NCBI RefSeq assembly: GCF_003716585.1
Contig: NZ_PTJO01000003.1
Span: 751,227-815,226, forward strand
Direction: 5' to 3'
From: Corynebacterium alimapuense
Lineage (GTDB): Bacteria; Actinomycetota; Actinomycetes; Mycobacteriales; Mycobacteriaceae
Length of the DNA stretch: 64,000 nt
Below are positions 27,401-35,278 of the stretch, piece by piece. Numbering within the stretch: the first letter of the stretch is position 1; every line of letters starts with the position of its first letter. A program made the position numbers and the translations under genes. The notes under the pieces are model-generated. The model saw only the letters and a list, made by a program, of their open reading frames with translations. It was not told where the DNA came from and made no database searches.

Positions 27401-30400
27401 CGGAGGTGACGTTGTCATAATCGGCCAGCAGGCCGGAATCAAGGGTGGTGGACCACTCTGCAACGCCTTCGGCGTTGAGCTTGGCCAAGGTTCCGCCGGC
27501 GGCGACCCGGGTCAGTCCGGCCATGGCGGATTCAGCATCTGCCTGGGTGACCTGCGGGCTAGCCGACATCGGAGTGCCAGCGGGCACGGTGAAGCGGATG
27601 GTCAGGTCCACGGTGGTGCCAAAGGCGGTGGATCCGGCCAACGGAACAGTGAGCACGGCATGCTCATCGTCTTGGGCAACCACCTGAGCGCCGGTGGCGC
27701 CATGGGTGGCTGAAGCCTTGTCCTCGGCTAGCTGCCAGGACTCCGGGGAGCCGAGACGAGCAATGAAGGAGGACTGGTGGCGGCCTGCCCAGTAGGTGCC
27801 GGGTGCGGATAGCACTCGCTCAACCACGGTGGTTTTCAGCTCGGTGGCGGTTTCCCCGGCAGCTTCCAGAGCAGCAATAGCGACTCGGTTGAAGCGGTTG
27901 AGGACCTCGGCAACGGGCTCATTGGCCTGGGTGATGCCAGCCACTGCGGCAGTACCCGGGATGATGCAGACTTCATCGGCGCTATAGCGCGGGTCATGTG
28001 CCTGCCACAGCGAATCCGAACGCCACCAGCGACGAACATCGCCGTCGATAACGGGCACGAAGTTGGCCGGCTTGCCGGGCTTGCTCAGCAGCGCGCGGAA
28101 CCAGATGATGTCCGCTGGGTGGAGCAGATCAGTGGCGGCCACTGGGTAAGCAGCCTTCAGTGCAGCCACTGCGGCTGCTGGGTCGTTGATATCAACCTCG
28201 ACGGCCGGGGTGAAACTACCGTGATCGATATCGCTCAGGCGCGATTCCGCACGCCCGACCATCTCTACGAACCGGTTGAACCAAGACACGTCGGTCCAGG
28301 CGCCCTCATAGGGGCCGGAGACCTCCAAGTAGCGGTTGAGCCACTCAAGGTAGGTCATCGCGTCAAGATCGCCGAAATAAGGCTTACAAGTCTTGTTGAT
28401 CGCGGCGATGATCTCCTCGCGCCGGGCCTGTGCAGCCTCGGTGTCACCGGCGACCTCATCGAGCAAGCGTCCGGCCTTAGCAAAGGAGTTGTCGATCTCG
28501 TGCAGATCGGCGCCGAGCTGGGAGCGACCGGAGGCGATTCCACCTTCTGCGCGCCCCGCGCCGGCCCAACCGGGGGTTCCGGCAGCTGCAACCAATGCCT
28601 GCTTAACAGCATCGGAAGCGGTGGACTCGAGGACAGCCATGGTGGCGGTGCCGACCATGATGGCATCGACCGGCATGACCGGCAGGTCGTGGGCAGCAGC
28701 CCAGGTACCGGTGATGTACTCGGCGGCCCGCTCGGCGGTGCCGATGCCACCACCGACGGCCAGGATGACGTTGGCGCGCTGACGGATCTCACCATAGGTG
28801 GCGATCAGGAGTTCATCGAGGTCCTCCCACGAGTGGTGTCCGCCGGCTTTGCCGCCCTCGACCTGGATGATGATCGGGATCTCGGGTACTTCGTCTGCGA
28901 CGTCGAGGACGTTGCGGATGTGCTTGACTGCACCCGGCTTGAATACCACCCAAGGGAAGTTGGCTTCGCGCAGTTCCTTGACCAATGCGACGGCCTCGTC
29001 CTTGGGCGGCATGCCCGCGGAGACGATGATGCCGTCGATCGGGGCGCCATTGGCTCGAGCACGCGGAACCTGGCGCTTGCCCTCGATCTGGAAACGCCAG
29101 AGGTAGGGGTTCAGGAACATGGAGTTGAACTGGGCGTTGACGCCTGGGTCCAACAGCTCCGCAAGGCGCTCTAGGTTGTTTTCGAGGACGGCTTCGGTGA
29201 CCTGTCCGCCGCCAGCGAGCTCGGCCCAGTGGCCGGCATTAGCCGCTGCAGCAACGATCAAGGGATCGACGGTGGTCGGGGTCATCCCGGGCAGCATCAT
29301 CGGGGTGTAGCCGGTGACCTCGGTGAAACGAGTAACCAGGCGGGTGGTCCCGCCGACGGTTTCCAACCGGGGGGCGAACTGATCCCAGGAGACGGGCAAT
29401 GCCGGTGCTAGGCCGGCGTCAAAAAGCTCTGCCTGACCGGCAGTTCCGGAGACATCTAGCGTGCCGACGCCCCGGCCCGCCACGATGCGGCGGGTCAGTG
29501 CGTTCATACCGCCATCGGGGCCGACTTCGAGGAGCCAGCTGGCACCGGAGGCAATGGCCTGATCAATCTCTGCGGGCCAATCAACAGCGTCAACCAAGAC
29601 CTTCATTGCGGCCTCGCGGGCTACCTCTTGGTCCAAACCGGCTTTCTTGGCCCAGACCACGGTCTGCTCAACCGCAGCGTTCATGGCTGGGTGGTGGAAC
29701 GCAGTCTGGACTGCCAGCGGGTTGAAGGTCGGAGCAAAGGGGGCGCCGCCGCGTTCCTTGCGCTCGATTGCCTTGGCGTCGCGAGCTGCGAATTTACCCA
29801 GCAGTTCGAGGACCGCCGCATTATCTTGCGGCCGGCCCACCAGGACATGGGAGTTGCGAGAATTGCGCAGGCCGACAACCGGGCGGATCTCTTCCGGGAC
29901 ATCCGCGCAAGCGTGGTCGATGGCTGCACGAAGTTGCTCTGCGGTGATGGCGTTGACTGCAATCATGGGCATCTGATCGCCCTGCTGGATCAAGCCAGTC
30001 ATCCGTGCGGTCCTGGTCATTGCTGCGCCAATGAGCTGCGCAATCGCCAGGAGATCGTCGGATTCAGCGCGACCTGCCATCAACATCGCGGAAAGCACGC
30101 CTTGTGAGTGGCCAATGCTGGCGGTGGCCTGCTCTAGCTCAAGTCCCTGCCTGTCCAGCGTCTCCAACACAGCCAGCTGGGCGGTGAAAATCCCGGCAAC
30201 GCTGACCGCTGCCTGGGCAGTATCGAAAGCAGGGTCGCTCTCATCGCGAGCCCAAGCAACTGGATCAAAACCAAAAGGTCGGGTGCCTGCCAACTCATCG
30301 GCTACCGGCTCCAACTTGGCTGCTGCACCATCAACGAGAGAGGTGATGGAGGTACCCACGCCGGCAGCGATGGCCGTGCGCAGGCTCTTTAGCCAATTGA

Positions 30401-30491
30401 ATCCCTGGCCAGAAAAGGCCAAGGCGAAAGGCTCGCTATCGAAACGGTTAATCAATCGGTCCGCTCCGAAGGAAGTGCTGTAATCGGTCAC
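21420..30491 (-). CDS. fas: Type I fatty acid synthase, seven-function multienzyme (FAS-IB)
   Basis: About 3,023 residues making C16/C18 acyl-CoA for membrane lipids and mycolates in the cytoplasm. Domains in order with approximate residues: acetyl transferase (G-H-S-Q-G ~127); enoyl reductase (L-P-G-M-T-P-T-T-V-D ~400); hot-dog dehydratase (V-I-V-H-G-M-W-T-S ~1212); malonyl/palmitoyl transferase (A-G-H-S-V-G-E-Y-N ~1402); ACP with likely pantetheinylated Ser in E-G-V-S-S-R-R-N (~1775); ketoreductase (V-I-T-G-A-S-P-N-S ~2072); ketosynthase with Cys in V-A-A-C-A-T-A-A (~2665) and His in L-T-G-H-A-K-G-G. All domains look intact. Start GTG 30491 has AGGAG about 11 bases upstream; the frame is open 30 codons further. 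AcpS follows. Confidence 0.95.
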   Translation of the reverse strand: MTDYSTSFGADRLINRFDSEPFALAFSGQGFNWLKSLRTAIAAGVGTSITSLVDGAAAKLEPVADELAGTRPFGFDPVAWARDESDPAFDTAQAAVSVAGIFTAQLAVLETLDRQGLELEQATASIGHSQGVLSAMLMAGRAESDDLLAIAQLIGAAMTRTARMTGLIQQGDQMPMIAVNAITAEQLRAAIDHACADVPEEIRPVVGLRNSRNSHVLVGRPQDNAAVLELLGKFAARDAKAIERKERGGAPFAPTFNPLAVQTAFHHPAMNAAVEQTVVWAKKAGLDQEVAREAAMKVLVDAVDWPAEIDQAIASGASWLLEVGPDGGMNALTRRIVAGRGVGTLDVSGTAGQAELFDAGLAPALPVSWDQFAPRLETVGGTTRLVTRFTEVTGYTPMMLPGMTPTTVDPLIVAAAANAGHWAELAGGGQVTEAVLENNLERLAELLDPGVNAQFNSMFLNPYLWRFQIEGKRQVPRARANGAPIDGIIVSAGMPPKDEAVALVKELREANFPWVVFKPGAVKHIRNVLDVADEVPEIPIIIQVEGGKAGGHHSWEDLDELLIATYGEIRQRANVILAVGGGIGTAERAAEYITGTWAAAHDLPVMPVDAIMVGTATMAVLESTASDAVKQALVAAAGTPGWAGAGRAEGGIASGRSQLGADLHEIDNSFAKAGRLLDEVAGDTEAAQARREEIIAAINKTCKPYFGDLDAMTYLEWLNRYLEVSGPYEGAWTDVSWFNRFVEMVGRAESRLSDIDHGSFTPAVEVDINDPAAAVAALKAAYPVAATDLLHPADIIWFRALLSKPGKPANFVPVIDGDVRRWWRSDSLWQAHDPRYSADEVCIIPGTAAVAGITQANEPVAEVLNRFNRVAIAALEAAGETATELKTTVVERVLSAPGTYWAGRHQSSFIARLGSPESWQLAEDKASATHGATGAQVVAQDDEHAVLTVPLAGSTAFGTTVDLTIRFTVPAGTPMSASPQVTQADAESAMAGLTRVAAGGTLAKLNAEGVAEWSTTLDSGLLADYDNVTSGYLPRELAVQGTAPDVLVGRAWPAVFAAVNSAFIPGTDSASVVEGMLSLVHLEHHITMLDQLPQTETGAVDLQVTAHADEVADTDMGRLVVVRAEISANGRLVAKLAERFAIRGRNGHMTARTNTSALPSVVDTPRSFRAFARVAAPESMHPFAVVSGDRNPLHVSNVAAGLAGLPGVIVHGMWTSAIGELIAAAGYSEDSSDTTPSRVVEYTATMLAPVLPGQIIEFTVERSGVDNRRGCGEVRSITATVDGAMVLTATAVMAAPVTFYGFPGQGIQSQGMGMDSRASSAAAREVWDRADRHTRSRLGFSVLEIVQNNPTEVVVSGERFQHPDGVLFLTQFTQVAMATLGCAQIAEMAESEALNKDAYFAGHSVGEYNALAAYSGVLSLESVVEIVYRRGLTMHRLVERDEQGNSNYGLAALRPNKMRLTADNVFDYVAGVAERTGEFLEIVNYNIAGVQYAVAGTRAGLNALKADAEEKAPGQRAFIVIPGIDVPFHSSHLRDGVDDFREHLDSLIPATVDLDILVDRYLPNLVARPFSLGRDFVEAIAEVVDSPYIAEILADWQSAAADEHKLARTLLIELLAWQFASPVRWIETQDLILRSLDNDGLGIERFVEVGVGTSPTLANMLGQTLRLPQYAGSPIEVLNVARDRSVVFATDEIVREVAEPTQAADPVESTSAPEAAAAPVAAAASTPVAAAGAATPDDITFTPGDATEMLVSIWTKVRPDQMGAADSIETLVEGVSSRRNQLLLDLGVEFGLGAIDGAADAELEALKATVTKMAKNYQAFGPVLGDASADALRRITGPTGKKPGYIAERVTGTWQLGQGWADHVVAEVVMGAREGSSLRGGDLASLAPASPSNAKELDALIDAAVQAVAARRGVAVGLPSAGGSAGGVVDSAALGEFAEQVTGKEGVLAETARTILAQLGISEISGHSFEEQADTVDLFEMVSRELGSDWPRQVAPSFNAEQAVLLDDRWASAREDLTRVSLGELTAAELDLTGAGEQVAAQAEYLGFPELAAQARDERALAYAQDVAVITGASPNSIGAAVAEQLLAEGATVVVTTSSLSHSRLTYYKSLYAGSARGKAALWVIPANLSSFSDLDEVINWIGTEQTATVNGQKKVLKKALAPSLLFPFAAPRVMGTLADAGPSAESQMRLLLWAIERLIAGLSEIGTDTNVGKRLHVVLPGSPNRGRFGGDGAYGESKAALDAIVTRWKAEPVWGDRTSLVHAFIGWVRGTGLMGGNDPLVDAIEAKGVTTFSTEEMAQRLVSQVTPEARESAAQAPVIVDYTGGLGESDVNIAELAREAGEAAAAAGDGGVDKQEVTEPRTLRALPSPYRRFEWTAPKFTDVSTSLEDMIVIVGAGELGPYGSARTRFDAELSGDLTAAGVIELAWSMGLIRWDDAWVDADDNEIAEEDIYEHFHDEVLARVGIRRYHDDFFMVNNLAPELTTVYLDKDLSFTVASEEEARSFVSSEPDHTSAYVDAESGEWTVVRHTGSAVRVPRRVTMSRFVGGQIPEGFDPAVFGLPADMIDNLDRLALWNLVCTVDAFLSSGFTPAELLRGLHPARVSSTQGTGMGGVESMRSLYLDGLLAEPRANDILQEALPNVVAAHVMQSYVGGYGQMIHPVAACATAAVSVEEGYDKISIGKADFVVAGGLDDLSIEGITGFGDMAATADSAEMEAKGIDHRYFSRANDRRRGGFIESEGGGTVLLARGSLAADLGLPVLGVVAFAESFADGAHTSIPAPGLGALGAARGGADSRLANQLAKVGVSADEVSIISKHDTSTNANDPNESDLHERIAASIGRSDGNPLYVVSQKSLTGHAKGGAAAFQMIGLTQVLRSGLVPANMSLDSVDPVLAKHQHLVWLRKPLDLSAQAPKAGLVTSLGFGHVSALVAIVHPGAFLAALSAERGQEAATAWVLAAAARESAGLRRIVGAMHGGDPLFERPADRNLGGTGDSVKAREASVLLDDDARLVEGVLRTGDEITS
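23426..23438 (+). repeat. Copy 4 of the recurrent 13-mer GCTTATCGACGCC
   Basis: Exact copy inside the fas gene (opposite to its coding strand), encoding part of G-V-D-K-Q in that gene. Confidence 0.6.
24783..24795 (-). repeat. Copy 5 of the recurrent 13-mer GCTTATCGACGCC
   Basis: Exact copy inside fas, 1.35 kb from copy 4 and in opposite orientation. It encodes L-I-D-A-A, so the DNA word and not the peptide is what repeats. Confidence 0.6.
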
Positions 30492-30697
30492 GTGTGAACT
30501 CGCTCCTGTGTTTACTACTGGTGCATGACAAAAGAACGCGGACACAGGGTGCCCACAAGTTTTGATAGCCAAATATGCCACAAAATCATGAGGAAAGCGT
30601 CATCTTTGACGGCGACCTGCCGATAGGTGCATGGAATTTAATGCCATAAAGGGGGCCATGCAGTCCGGGGCGAAGGCCTAAAAGTACTTGCGTTTGC

Positions 30698-30913
30698 CTA
30701 AGAACGCAGCAGCGTATCGACGGCGCGACGCGCCTTAGCCAATTCCCGTTCAGCATTGATTTCTTCGTGACCTAAAACACTATTTGACTTGTCAGGGGTA
30801 TCTATCACAACGGGCTTTTCGAACACCTGACAGGCGTTATCTGGGACCACTGGGGCCTGCGGAACGGTCCCCTGCTGCTCGTAATACTGATCAATCACTC
30901 GGTCAATGCTCAT
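30698..30913 (-). CDS. Small hypothetical protein upstream of fas
   Basis: A 71-residue hydrophilic protein beginning M-S-I-D-R-V-I-D-Q-Y-Y. It has a Pro/Val-rich middle with one Cys, and a charged C-terminal helix (E-R-E-L-A-K-A-R-R-A-V-D-T-L-L). I do not recognise it. The gene lies 206 bases upstream of fas on the same strand and after the tRNA-Leu terminator. No strong ribosome-binding site is seen, so it may be leaderless or spurious. Confidence 0.45.
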   Translation of the reverse strand: MSIDRVIDQYYEQQGTVPQAPVVPDNACQVFEKPVVIDTPDKSNSVLGHEEINAERELAKARRAVDTLLRS

Positions 30914-31027
30914 GAGTATCGATGCTAATGACTTCCCACACGTGCGGTCTCCAGGGACGCAACCCCCGACACATTTGCGGCCAATTCCCGAACATATGGG
31001 GCACGGCCGAAAGCGGAAAATGGCAAT

Positions 31028-31060
31028 AAAAAACGGCCAGGTCCTCGAAAGACCTGGCCG
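31028..31060 (-). terminator. Terminator of tRNA-Leu
   Basis: CGGCCAGGTC (31034-31043) pairs with GACCTGGCCG (31051-31060). AAAAAA before it gives a U-run in the minus-strand transcript. Confidence 0.85.
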
Positions 31061-31088
31061 AAAGCTTCATCGAAATGAACCCTTATTG

Positions 31089-31170
<82 letters not shown>

Positions 31171-31254
31171 GTACTTGAGAAATACTACCTGTTCGATCCG
31201 AGATTGCCCCCATCGGCTCCACCTTTTGGAGGGTGCGGGGTATCGTAGTGACCC

Positions 31255-31677
31255 GTGAGCGATAGCAACGGCGGGAAACGACAGCGAAAGAAGGTACGTG
31301 CCTCGCACGTCATCTTCCTCAGCGTCGCTGTGTTGTGCACCATCGGATTGGCTTGGTGGCAGTGGGCGAGGTTCCAATCTGGATCCGGAACCTTCCAAAA
31401 CTTGGGCTACGCGTTTCAATGGCCACTATTTGGAGCTTTTTTCATCTTCGCCTACCGCAAGTACATGGAGTACGAGAACGATCGGATCGACGCGGAAAAC
31501 CACTCCGACGACCCGGATTTTCTCTATCAGGCAGATGCCGAACAATTCGATCCGCAAACCACCACCATCGATGAAGATTTCCTGCCGCCACGGCCCACCA
31601 TCGACGTCGAAACGTTCAATGAACTCAATACCCCGCGCCGAGGCGCCCCCCGAGACTCTGGAGAAAGCACCCCATGA
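31255..31677 (+). CDS. Membrane protein, counterpart of the Rv1343c position
   Basis: A 140-residue protein. A basic N-terminus (K-R-Q-R-K-K-V-R) precedes two membrane helices (about 18-35 and 52-68), then Y-R-K-Y-M-E-Y-E-N-D-R and an acidic, Pro-rich cytoplasmic tail. The start is GTG 31255 with no clear Shine-Dalgarno; TATCGT lies 8 bases upstream, which would fit a leaderless message. The stop overlaps the next start by four bases. Similar proteins sit beside DUF3817 genes in mycobacteria. Function unknown. Confidence 0.75.
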   Translation: MSDSNGGKRQRKKVRASHVIFLSVAVLCTIGLAWWQWARFQSGSGTFQNLGYAFQWPLFGAFFIFAYRKYMEYENDRIDAENHSDDPDFLYQADAEQFDPQTTTIDEDFLPPRPTIDVETFNELNTPRRGAPRDSGESTP

Positions 31678-32033
31678 CCACCCAGGCCGCACCGAAGATT
31701 CACCCCGAGCGACAACGGCGGGTAAAAAATGCCCTCCGGATCTTCTCGGTCACCGCTTGGGTGACCGGTGTATTCCTGTTGATCTTGGTCGTGCGGATGG
31801 TCTTGGAGTACGTGCTTAAAGTTGAGATTCCCGAATGGGCAACCGTGGTCGCCATCCTTCACGGTTGGGCGTTCATGGCCTACCTGCTTGCCACGCTCAA
31901 CTTGGGGCTTAAAGCTCGGTGGAAGCCCATCGTGTGGTTTACCACCGCGATCTCCGGTGTCGTTCCTTTCTTGTCCTTTATCGTTGAGGCCAACCGCCGC
32001 CGCGAAGTGACCGCGGAGTTCCAGCTGGATTAA
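31674..32033 (+). CDS. DUF3817 integral membrane protein
   Basis: A 119-residue protein with three membrane helices: V-T-A-W-V-T-G-V-F-L-L-I, then W-A-T-V-V-A-I-L-H-G-W-A-F-M-A-Y, then W-F-T-T-A-I-S-G-V-V-P. It ends in a basic V-E-A-N-R-R-R-E-V tail. The H-G-W-x-F-x-x-Y-L pattern and the position opposite rdgB match DUF3817 proteins such as Rv1342c. Translationally coupled to the preceding gene. Function unknown. Confidence 0.85.
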   Translation: MTTQAAPKIHPERQRRVKNALRIFSVTAWVTGVFLLILVVRMVLEYVLKVEIPEWATVVAILHGWAFMAYLLATLNLGLKARWKPIVWFTTAISGVVPFLSFIVEANRRREVTAEFQLD

Positions 32034-32043
32034 TCAGCTACAG

Positions 32044-32091
32044 CTAAAGCAGGAGGGGCGCGTGCATATGCACGCGCCCCTCCTGCTTTAG
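32044..32091. terminator. Perfect 24-bp-arm palindrome between convergent genes
   Basis: The 48 bases are a perfect inverted repeat centred at 32067/32068, with arms starting CTAAAGCAGGAGGGG. It lies 10 bases after DUF3817 and 26 before the purU stop. Probably a bidirectional terminator. Confidence 0.75.
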
Positions 32092-32117
32092 TCGTTTCCT
32101 GCCCTCTTTAAAGGAAA

Positions 32118-33035
32118 TTAGTCAAAGACAACCGTTCGGTTGCCATAGACTAATACTCGGTCCTCGAGGTGATAGCGCAGACCGCGCGCTAAGACGCGCT
32201 TCTCTGCGTCTCGCCCGAGTCGCTGCATCTCCTCCGGGCTATCTTTATGGGTCACCCGAATGACATCTTGTTCAATGATCGGGCCATCATCAAGATCTGG
32301 GGTGGCGTAGTGGCAGGTAGCGCCGATGAGCTTCACCCCGCGCTTATGCGCTTGGTGATAGGGGCGTGCGCCCATAAAGGACGGCAAGAAGCTGTGGTGA
32401 ATGTTGAGCACCTTGCCTGCCCACATCTCACAGAAATCCGGCGGTAGAACCTGCATGAAGCGGGCGAGGACAATCGCGTCAGGCTCATAGCCGTTGACGA
32501 TCTCGGCAAGTTCTTCAAAAGCCCGACGTTTGCCCACTGCATCTTTGGGAAAGGGCACTAAGTGAAAAGGCACTCCGTGGTTTTCGGCAATATAGGCCAG
32601 ATTCTCATGGTTTCCTACTACCGCGACAACCTCCATCGGATAATCATTCTCCGCGACTCGCCCGAGTAGATCATGCAGGCAATGTCCCTCGCGAGAAACC
32701 AATAAGACGACCTTTTTGAGCACAGCAGTATCTGACAGCTGCCATTGCACTCGGGGGCCTAACTCTTGTGCAACAGGAAGGAAGGCTTCCCGCAGCTGCT
32801 CGATGCTCAGATCCATCGACTCAGCGCGAATGGCTTGGCGGGTGAAAAACCAGTTGTTCTGCGGATCCGCGAAATAGGCAGCTTCCGTGATCAATCCGCC
32901 GTGCCCGGCAATAAAGGTGGCCAGCCGGGCTACGATGCCGGTGTCATCCGGGCAGCCAAGGGTGAGTACAAATTGGCGCTCCCGGGTAGAGCCAGTCGGC
33001 CGGTTTCGAGGATCATCGATATTCAGCGGGGTCAT
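32118..33035 (-). CDS. purU: Formyltetrahydrofolate deformylase PurU
   Basis: A 305-residue enzyme hydrolysing 10-formyl-THF to THF and formate, supplying formate and balancing one-carbon pools. An N-terminal ACT domain (F-V-L-T-L-G-C-P-D-D-T-G-I-V) is followed by the formyltransferase-type catalytic domain with L-N-I-H-H-S-F-L-P-S-F and the late D-L-D-D-G-P-I-I-E-Q-D. Its ATG lies 10 bases after the rdgB stop, so it ends the murI-rph-rdgB run; in M. tuberculosis purU is not in this cluster. Confidence 0.95.
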   Translation of the reverse strand: MTPLNIDDPRNRPTGSTRERQFVLTLGCPDDTGIVARLATFIAGHGGLITEAAYFADPQNNWFFTRQAIRAESMDLSIEQLREAFLPVAQELGPRVQWQLSDTAVLKKVVLLVSREGHCLHDLLGRVAENDYPMEVVAVVGNHENLAYIAENHGVPFHLVPFPKDAVGKRRAFEELAEIVNGYEPDAIVLARFMQVLPPDFCEMWAGKVLNIHHSFLPSFMGARPYHQAHKRGVKLIGATCHYATPDLDDGPIIEQDVIRVTHKDSPEEMQRLGRDAEKRVLARGLRYHLEDRVLVYGNRTVVFD

Positions 33036-33045
33036 TGCTAGGAGT

Positions 33046-33678
33046 TTAGTCCACCACGGTGGCCTGTCCTTCGGCCATGCCCCGGATCACCTCAACCAAC
33101 TGTGCCAGCGCTTTCCCTCGATGAGAGAGGGCATTCTTTTCCTCTGCGGACAGCTGCGCTGAGGAGCGACCCGCAGCAACCTCATCAGCTGGAAGAAAGA
33201 GCGGGTCATAGCCAAACCCGTTGTCTCCCAAAGGAGCGCGCAACAGATGGCCTTCCCAGCGCCCCTCAGCTAGGTGTTCCTCGCCGTTGGGGGCCACCAA
33301 AGCGCAGACCGATACGAATGCGCAACGACGCCGCTCATCCGGGACATCACCCATCTGCGCCAACAGCAACCGGTTATTAGCCTCGTCATCACCATGGACT
33401 CCCGACCATCGAGCAGAGAGCACCCCAGGCATGCCATTGAGCTCTTCGACCGCTAAGCCAGAATCATCAGCGATGGTCGCCAAACCAGTTTCCCGAACCC
33501 CGGCGCGAGCCTTGATCAGGGCATTATCCGCGAAATGACGGCCATCCTCGACAGGCTCGGAGTAGGGATCGACTGCCGAAAGGGGCAGAATATCGACGCC
33601 CTGCACACCCGCCAACGCCAAGATGTGTTCGAGTTCTTTGAGCTTTTTGGCGTTATTCGACGCCACCAGCAGCTGCAT
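33046..33678 (-). CDS. rdgB: XTP/dITP diphosphatase RdgB
   Basis: A 210-residue HAM1/RdgB housecleaning pyrophosphatase that removes ITP, dITP and XTP. It shows L-V-A-S-N-N-A-K-K-L-K-E-L at the start, A-D-D-S-G-L-A-V-E-E-L, and G-F-G-Y-D-P-L-F-L before the C-terminal S-H-R-G-K-A. It begins six bases after rph and is followed by purU. The rph-rdgB pair is widely conserved. Confidence 0.95.
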   Translation of the reverse strand: MQLLVASNNAKKLKELEHILALAGVQGVDILPLSAVDPYSEPVEDGRHFADNALIKARAGVRETGLATIADDSGLAVEELNGMPGVLSARWSGVHGDDEANNRLLLAQMGDVPDERRRCAFVSVCALVAPNGEEHLAEGRWEGHLLRAPLGDNGFGYDPLFLPADEVAAGRSSAQLSAEEKNALSHRGKALAQLVEVIRGMAEGQATVVD

Positions 33679-33684
33679 GACTAC

Positions 33685-34416
33685 TTATGCCTCCAGAGCA
33701 GCCTTTTGAGCCGCCACCAACTCGCGGCAACCCTTCTCTGCGGAATCTAACATCTGGTTGAGCTCCTCACGACCGAAGTCGCCCTGCTCGCCGGTGCCCT
33801 GGATTTCCACGAAACGACCGGACTCGGTCATCACCACGTTGAGGTCGACCTCCGCACGTGAGTCCTCCTCGTAGGGAAGATCCAGGCACACCCGACCGTC
33901 GATAAGTCCGACGGAGACGGCGGCTACCGGCGGCAACAACGGCTGGCCGGGGACGACGCCTTCGGCTTGGAGAACGGCAATCGCATCAGCCAGTGCCACG
34001 TAGGCGCCAGTGATGGAAGCGGTACGGGTGCCGCCATCGGCTTGGAGAACGTCGCAGTCGATGTTGATGGTGTTCTCGCCGAGCTGGCTCAAATCCACCG
34101 CGGCGCGCAGGGCACGGCCTACTAGCCGAGAGATTTCATGGGTACGCCCCTTGACCTTGCCGCGCATCGATTCACGCGGCATCCGGTCATGGGTGGAGGA
34201 AGGCAACATCGCGTATTCAGCGGTCAGCCAGCCTTCACCAGAGTTCTTCTTGAACCGAGGCACACCAAATTCGACGCTTGCGGTGCACATGACACGGGTG
34301 TTGCCGAATTCAACGAGCACGGAGCCTGCGGGGTTAGAAGTAAAGCCGCGGGTGATGCGAACAGAACGCATCTGGTCAAGGGCGCGGCCATCGGCACGCA
34401 GAAAATCAGAAGTCAT
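33685..34416 (-). CDS. rph: Ribonuclease PH
   Basis: A 243-residue phosphorolytic 3'-5' exoribonuclease that trims tRNA 3' ends. It opens [13 protein letters not shown] and carries [34 protein letters not shown] and E-Q-G-D-F. The ATG has GAGGGG close upstream. Part of the murI-to-purU run. Confidence 0.96.
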   Translation of the reverse strand: MTSDFLRADGRALDQMRSVRITRGFTSNPAGSVLVEFGNTRVMCTASVEFGVPRFKKNSGEGWLTAEYAMLPSSTHDRMPRESMRGKVKGRTHEISRLVGRALRAAVDLSQLGENTINIDCDVLQADGGTRTASITGAYVALADAIAVLQAEGVVPGQPLLPPVAAVSVGLIDGRVCLDLPYEEDSRAEVDLNVVMTESGRFVEIQGTGEQGDFGREELNQMLDSAEKGCRELVAAQKAALEA

Positions 34417-34434
34417 GCCCCTCAGGTTACCCGC

Positions 34435-35202
34435 TCAAACAATGATCTCCAGACCGCTCTCCCCGATCGTGACCGGGCCGTCGAATTCAGTTCGGGCAGC
34501 GGCTACAGCACCATTAGGGTCTCCCCACGGCGGGATATGAATCAGCACGAGGCTGCGTGCCCCGGCTAACCGGGCAATGCGTCCGGCTTCTGCACCGGAA
34601 AGGTGCATCTCGGGCGGATAAGTACCGTTGCCCGCACCCCAGGTGGCCTCGCACATGAACACATCCGCGTCCTTGGCACATTCAATCAGAGAATCGGTCC
34701 ACCCGGAGTCCCCTGAGTAGGCAACCACCTTGTTGGTGGTGTGCTCTTGGATGCGCAAAGAATAAGACTCGATGGGATGCACAGCGGGAAATGGGGTGAC
34801 CGTCAATCGGTCGATGATCTGGGGTTGTCCTACCTGCCAAGAGTCGAAGGCGAAGGTATCCGACATGTCATCGACTTCATCCGGGCTGGAGGAAGACAGC
34901 CGGCCCAGATGCACGGGTGTGGTGGTGGGACCGAAACAGAGGTTGCGGGATTTTGCTGGAGCGGTCGGATGAAACCGTCGCCACACCAATAAGGAGGGGA
35001 AATCGAGGCAATGATCGGCGTGCAGGTGGCTAAATGCCACGTGCGCCTCACAGGGGTCTTGCAGCTCCTGAAGCTTGGCCATTACGCCCGGCCCGATATC
35101 CACCAGTAGCGATGGGGAGTTTTCGGTACTCACGAGATACCCGGACGCCGGATTCGTGGGACTGCTGACGCTTCCGGAGCTTCCGAGAATGGTCACCTTC
35201 AT
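34435..35202 (-). CDS. Metallo-beta-lactamase-fold hydrolase, Rv1339-type (possible cAMP phosphodiesterase)
   Basis: A 255-residue protein with the zinc motif S-H-L-H-A-D-H-C at about residues 60-67, Y-S-G-D-S-G-W at ~165, a metal-ligand H-L-S-G-A-E-A-G-R near 205, and I-H-I-P-P-W-G. Sequence and position (murI before it, rph after) match M. tuberculosis Rv1339, described as an atypical class II cyclic-nucleotide phosphodiesterase. cAMP hydrolysis is therefore a reasonable but unproven inference. RNase Z-like tRNA processing seems unlikely at this length and context. Confidence 0.8.
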   Translation of the reverse strand: MKVTILGSSGSVSSPTNPASGYLVSTENSPSLLVDIGPGVMAKLQELQDPCEAHVAFSHLHADHCLDFPSLLVWRRFHPTAPAKSRNLCFGPTTTPVHLGRLSSSSPDEVDDMSDTFAFDSWQVGQPQIIDRLTVTPFPAVHPIESYSLRIQEHTTNKVVAYSGDSGWTDSLIECAKDADVFMCEATWGAGNGTYPPEMHLSGAEAGRIARLAGARSLVLIHIPPWGDPNGAVAAARTEFDGPVTIGESGLEIIV

Positions 35203-35278
35203 ATAAATACTGTGCCACGCCCAGACGGTTTTCTCGACTGAAACACTAATTTTCCGCCGGATTAACCGAAATACCTAG

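Noticed and set aside
23703..29174. Long plus-strand ORFs of 329, 292 and 392 codons opposite fas
   Set aside because: They lie wholly antisense to strongly conserved FAS domains and share no recognisable motif. High-GC codon bias keeps the antisense frame open.
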